From Bacteroides intestinalis (lineage in GTDB: Bacteria > Bacteroidota > Bacteroidia > Bacteroidales > Bacteroidaceae), in assembly GCF_902364365.1 (NCBI RefSeq), contig NZ_CABJDN010000014.1:1-64000 (forward strand): a stretch of 64,000 nt of DNA, in the 5' to 3' direction. This document shows, piece by piece, positions 62,114 through 64,000 of the stretch. Each line of letters starts with the position of its first letter. Within the stretch, counting starts at the first letter, position 1. The position numbers were made by a program, and so were the translations under genes. Below the pieces are notes generated by a model. That model searched no databases and was not told the origin of the DNA. It saw only the letters and a list, made by a program, of their open reading frames with translations.

Positions 62114-62196
62114 AGAAGGTGTGTCAAAACTGGAAAGTAACTTAAGCTCCCCTCCTCCCGGGAATTGAGATAGTACTGCATTATGACACACCTTCT
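62114..62196. repeat. Inverted repeat between GH38 and the yoeB remnant
   Basis: AGAAGGTGTGTC (62114-62125) and GACACACCTTCT (62185-62196) are perfect 12-bp inverted repeats 59 bases apart. It could be a long terminator stem or the ends of a lost small element; nothing codes between them. Confidence 0.45.
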
Positions 62197-62217
62197 TCAA
62201 ATAATGTATATGGTGTG

Positions 62218-62495
62218 TTACTTCTTGGAATAATGAAATCTCATAGAGAAGAGATGTGAACCTCAATTATATCATCATTCACAGAGTAGACAAGACGATG
62301 TTCAACACTGATTCGTCTTGACCATTTACCTGCCAATTCATATTTTAGCGGCTCTGGCTTTCCTAATCCTGTGTAAGGATGTTCTGCAATGTCATTCAGC
62401 AAAGCGGCGATTTTATTCAGAATGGCTTTATTACCACTTTGTGAGAAGTAAAGATATTCCTTTCGTGCTTGTTCTGACAATGTTATTCTGTACAT
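62218..62495 (-). pseudogene. yoeB: yoeB-like toxin gene with C-terminal frameshift
   Basis: The open frame gives 84 residues (MYRITLSEQARKEYLYFSQSGNKA..., GLGKPEPLKYELAGKWSRRISVEHRLVYSV), a clear Txe/YoeB mRNA interferase, but it stops at TGA right after VHISSL (62241). The +2 frame continues RFHYSKK to a TAA at 62218-62220, which is the family's usual C-terminus. YoeB toxins need the C-terminal His-Tyr pair for catalysis, so the truncated protein should be inactive. The start overlaps the end of yefM by 13 bases, as in intact operons. The frameshift could also be read through, but that is not supported. Confidence 0.78.
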
Positions 62496-62772
62496 GACAC
62501 CCTATTTAAGAAATCATCTATGCTTTCTCCTTCATTTTGTGATATGAAATTGCCATTCTTTATGTCTTCCTCGCCTTTGCGTATGGCCTCCATCATTTCA
62601 GGTGAGGACATGATATATTCAGTTTCTCTCAAAGAGTTATATTCATCCAGAGAAATCATCACTACTCCCTTCCCATTTCCGCGATTAATAATTATGTATC
62701 GCAATCGTCAACTACTGCGTCAATGTACCCTTTAAGGTTCGCTCTTAAATCTGTATAATTAGCTGTTCTCAT
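62483..62772 (-). pseudogene. yefM: yefM-like antitoxin gene with frameshift
   Basis: From the ATG at 62772 the minus strand reads MRTANYTDLRANLKGYIDAV then VDDCDT and a stop. One base earlier or later the frame continues IIINRGNGKGVVMISLDEYNSLRETEYIMSSPEMMEAIRKGEEDIKNGNF to the stop at 62483, which is a standard YefM/Phd antitoxin. One T seems to be missing near 62695. A 73-codon ORF with start at 62704 remains and covers the toxin-binding part but not the full DNA-binding N-terminus. The adjacent yoeB is also frameshifted. Confidence 0.78.
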
Positions 62773-63074
62773 AATTCTTCCTTTTTATGATTATGCAAAT
62801 ACATGTACTTATATGCGTACCTGCAAGTTTAATTAGTTAATATTTAAAGTCATTGATGGGCTTACTCCAGTATTGTTTCCTCGGAATATAGTCTCGAAAA
62901 GACAGACGGTTCATCACTTCGCGTACCCAATACTGTGTTTTTCAGGGCTGCCCGGTGTAGTAAATACAGAGTCGAGCATAGCTGCAAAGTTCTTTCATCT
63001 TTCATTGTTGTCTCATTCGTTGGCTTTTCCGCTGAAACTGCCGTCTGAAGGATGGGGAAGTGCTTTCAGGAAGA
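62773..63074. other. Gap with no feature recognised
   Basis: About 300 bases between the yefM remnant and the end of the PD-(D/E)XK gene. No ORF with coding character, repeat or hairpin was found. The yefM promoter should lie in the first 60 bases, but no good TAnnTTTG box was seen there. Confidence 0.5.
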
Positions 63075-64000
63075 TTACATCACTTCCTCGCACACCCGCA
63101 TTTCCATCCCTTTATATACCACTACAATCTTGTGCAGTTGGGTGTGGCCGATGGCACGTTTCACTGTGTCCGTGTCGGCGTAACGGTTGGCTTGGGCAAT
63201 GGCTTCCCGGCGCAGTTCTTCCACGCGTGTTTCGGGGTCTTTATACTTGGCATACTTCAGTTCCACGATGTAACTGTGCGTCATGTCGGAGTAAATCTCC
63301 AGCATCGGACAGAGGAAGATGTCGACATATCCAGCCTGCGTGTCCTGTTCGGAGATGGGACGATAGAAGCGGTTCTGAGCAGTCATGGCGAGGGTGAAAC
63401 CGTGGACGAAGAATTCGCCCTTTTGCTTGTCGCGCTGTGAGGCATAACGTTTCAGGCAGTCGGCGATGTAGTCGAAGTAAGCTTTCCAATCGCCCCGATA
63501 GGCTAATGCGCTGGATAGTTCGCTCTTTTCATAGCTGCTGAAGCTCAGGTCGGCATCGTTGTAGGTATTCAGCAGATAGGTGTAGAGTTGTTCCTGCACC
63601 ATCATGTTGGGGATAGTCAGTTTGGTTTTTCCTTCGTGCATGCCGCTGATGGTGAGCATCCCGAAATAGTAGAGCAAGCTCACGAAATTATCAGGATTGG
63701 TGATACTGGCGGCAGGGAAGCCGTCTTTCAGATCACCGGTGATAAATCCCTGGCTCACTAAAGTCTGAATGATGGAAGCGTCATGGGCAAATTCCTTGTC
63801 CTTGCGGATAAGCATGCGCAGCTTCTCGTAGTCGATGCGGATATTGCTTTCTATCATGTTTTGCGGTGCTTTTCCATTGTCAATGTAGTTCTTGACGAAA
63901 TAAAGCACCATGTTAGAGTTGTACATCGTGGTTTCACCGTAGCAATCTTGTGCAAAACAGTAATTGTCGTACCATGGTTTCATCATTTCTATCAGCTCGT
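63075..64000 (-). CDS. AAA-ATPase-like / PD-(D/E)XK nuclease superfamily protein, C-terminal part (runs off the window)
   Basis: The frame is open to the right edge (reading ELIEMMKPWYDNYCF at the start), so the gene begins outside the window and the ATG at 63986 is internal. The visible 309 residues match the C-terminal two thirds of a widespread Bacteroides family of about 520 residues: a helical linker, YYFGMLTISGM, then a PDDEXK_9/DUF1703 nuclease fold with the Asp in QAGYVDIFLCP and the Glu-x-Lys in SYIVELKYAKY, followed by a helix with QANRYAD and a last IVVVYKGMEMRV strand. The N-terminal AAA domain is expected beyond the edge. The role is unknown. Confidence 0.82.
   Translation of the reverse strand, partial: ELIEMMKPWYDNYCFAQDCYGETTMYNSNMVLYFVKNYIDNGKAPQNMIESNIRIDYEKLRMLIRKDKEFAHDASIIQTLVSQGFITGDLKDGFPAASITNPDNFVSLLYYFGMLTISGMHEGKTKLTIPNMMVQEQLYTYLLNTYNDADLSFSSYEKSELSSALAYRGDWKAYFDYIADCLKRYASQRDKQKGEFFVHGFTLAMTAQNRFYRPISEQDTQAGYVDIFLCPMLEIYSDMTHSYIVELKYAKYKDPETRVEELRREAIAQANRYADTDTVKRAIGHTQLHKIVVVYKGMEMRVCEEVM

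Noticed and set aside
62114..62196. The inverted repeat as a complete insertion sequence
   Set aside because: Only 59 bases between the arms and no transposase; kept only as a repeat.
62873..63440. Plus-strand ORFs opposite the PD-(D/E)XK gene
   Set aside because: They are antisense shadows of the nuclease frame, rich in Cys, Arg and Ser as expected of shadows.

Overview
The window looks like chromosome of a gut Bacteroides (order Bacteroidales); the species cannot be fixed from sequence alone. The evidence is a SusC/SusD pair, two hybrid two-component regulators of the polysaccharide-utilisation type, many secreted glycoside hydrolases, promoters of the Bacteroides form (TAnnTTTG near -7, sometimes TTTG near -33), A-rich rather than Shine-Dalgarno leaders, and DUF3836-type secreted proteins. 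No rRNA, tRNA, CRISPR array, phage or complete insertion sequence was seen.

Layout. (1) 0.1-9.4 kb: a five-gene plus-strand polysaccharide utilisation locus: GH172 (DUF2961), SusC, SusD, GH97 and a DUF4185 lipoprotein. GH172 with DUF4185 (the GH183 endo-D-arabinanase group) suggests a D-arabinofuranose-containing glycan as target. (2) 9.5-26.5 kb: an envelope-signalling region with three paralogous histidine kinases of unusual architecture (two membrane sensor modules in tandem, the first followed by a histidine-less DHp copy), one OmpR-type response regulator, four DUF3836 proteins, a 45-residue membrane peptide, a DUF3267-like membrane protein and a DUF5694 protein. Five intergenic regions carry the same operator of three 11-bp direct repeats at a near-fixed distance from a -7 box. 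(3) Interleaved at 15.7-17.5, 19.1-20.0 and 26.8-31.4 kb are three transcription units (LemA-DUF3137; an unknown 236-residue protein; an operon ending in a TPR/HTH membrane regulator). Each follows the same three-box upstream element with identical spacing over about 130 bp.

(4) 31.4-36.2 kb: DinB-like protein and ECF sigma factor, a TlpA-like thioredoxin lipoprotein, a decayed hipA beside an intact hipB with three operators, and a fifth DUF3836 gene. This gene and the one at 26.1 kb share a duplicated sigma-54-type promoter. (5) 36.9-40.3 kb: two cytoplasmic proteins, one with TPR and Suppressor-of-fused domains. (6) 40.3-50.1 kb: GH30, GH2, a hybrid regulator and a second GH30. (7) 50.1-64 kb: a probable small RNA gene, mutS, a broken dinD, a second hybrid regulator, a GH38 alpha-mannosidase, a decayed yefM-yoeB pair, and the 3' part of an AAA-ATPase/PD-(D/E)XK gene that runs off the right edge.

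Non-coding structure is rich. There are two unrelated arrays with an exact 22-bp period, a pair of MITE-like hairpin elements in opposite orientation 14 kb apart, and a second dispersed repeat of about 110 bp. All functional statements are from reading the sequence and family knowledge; no database search was run.
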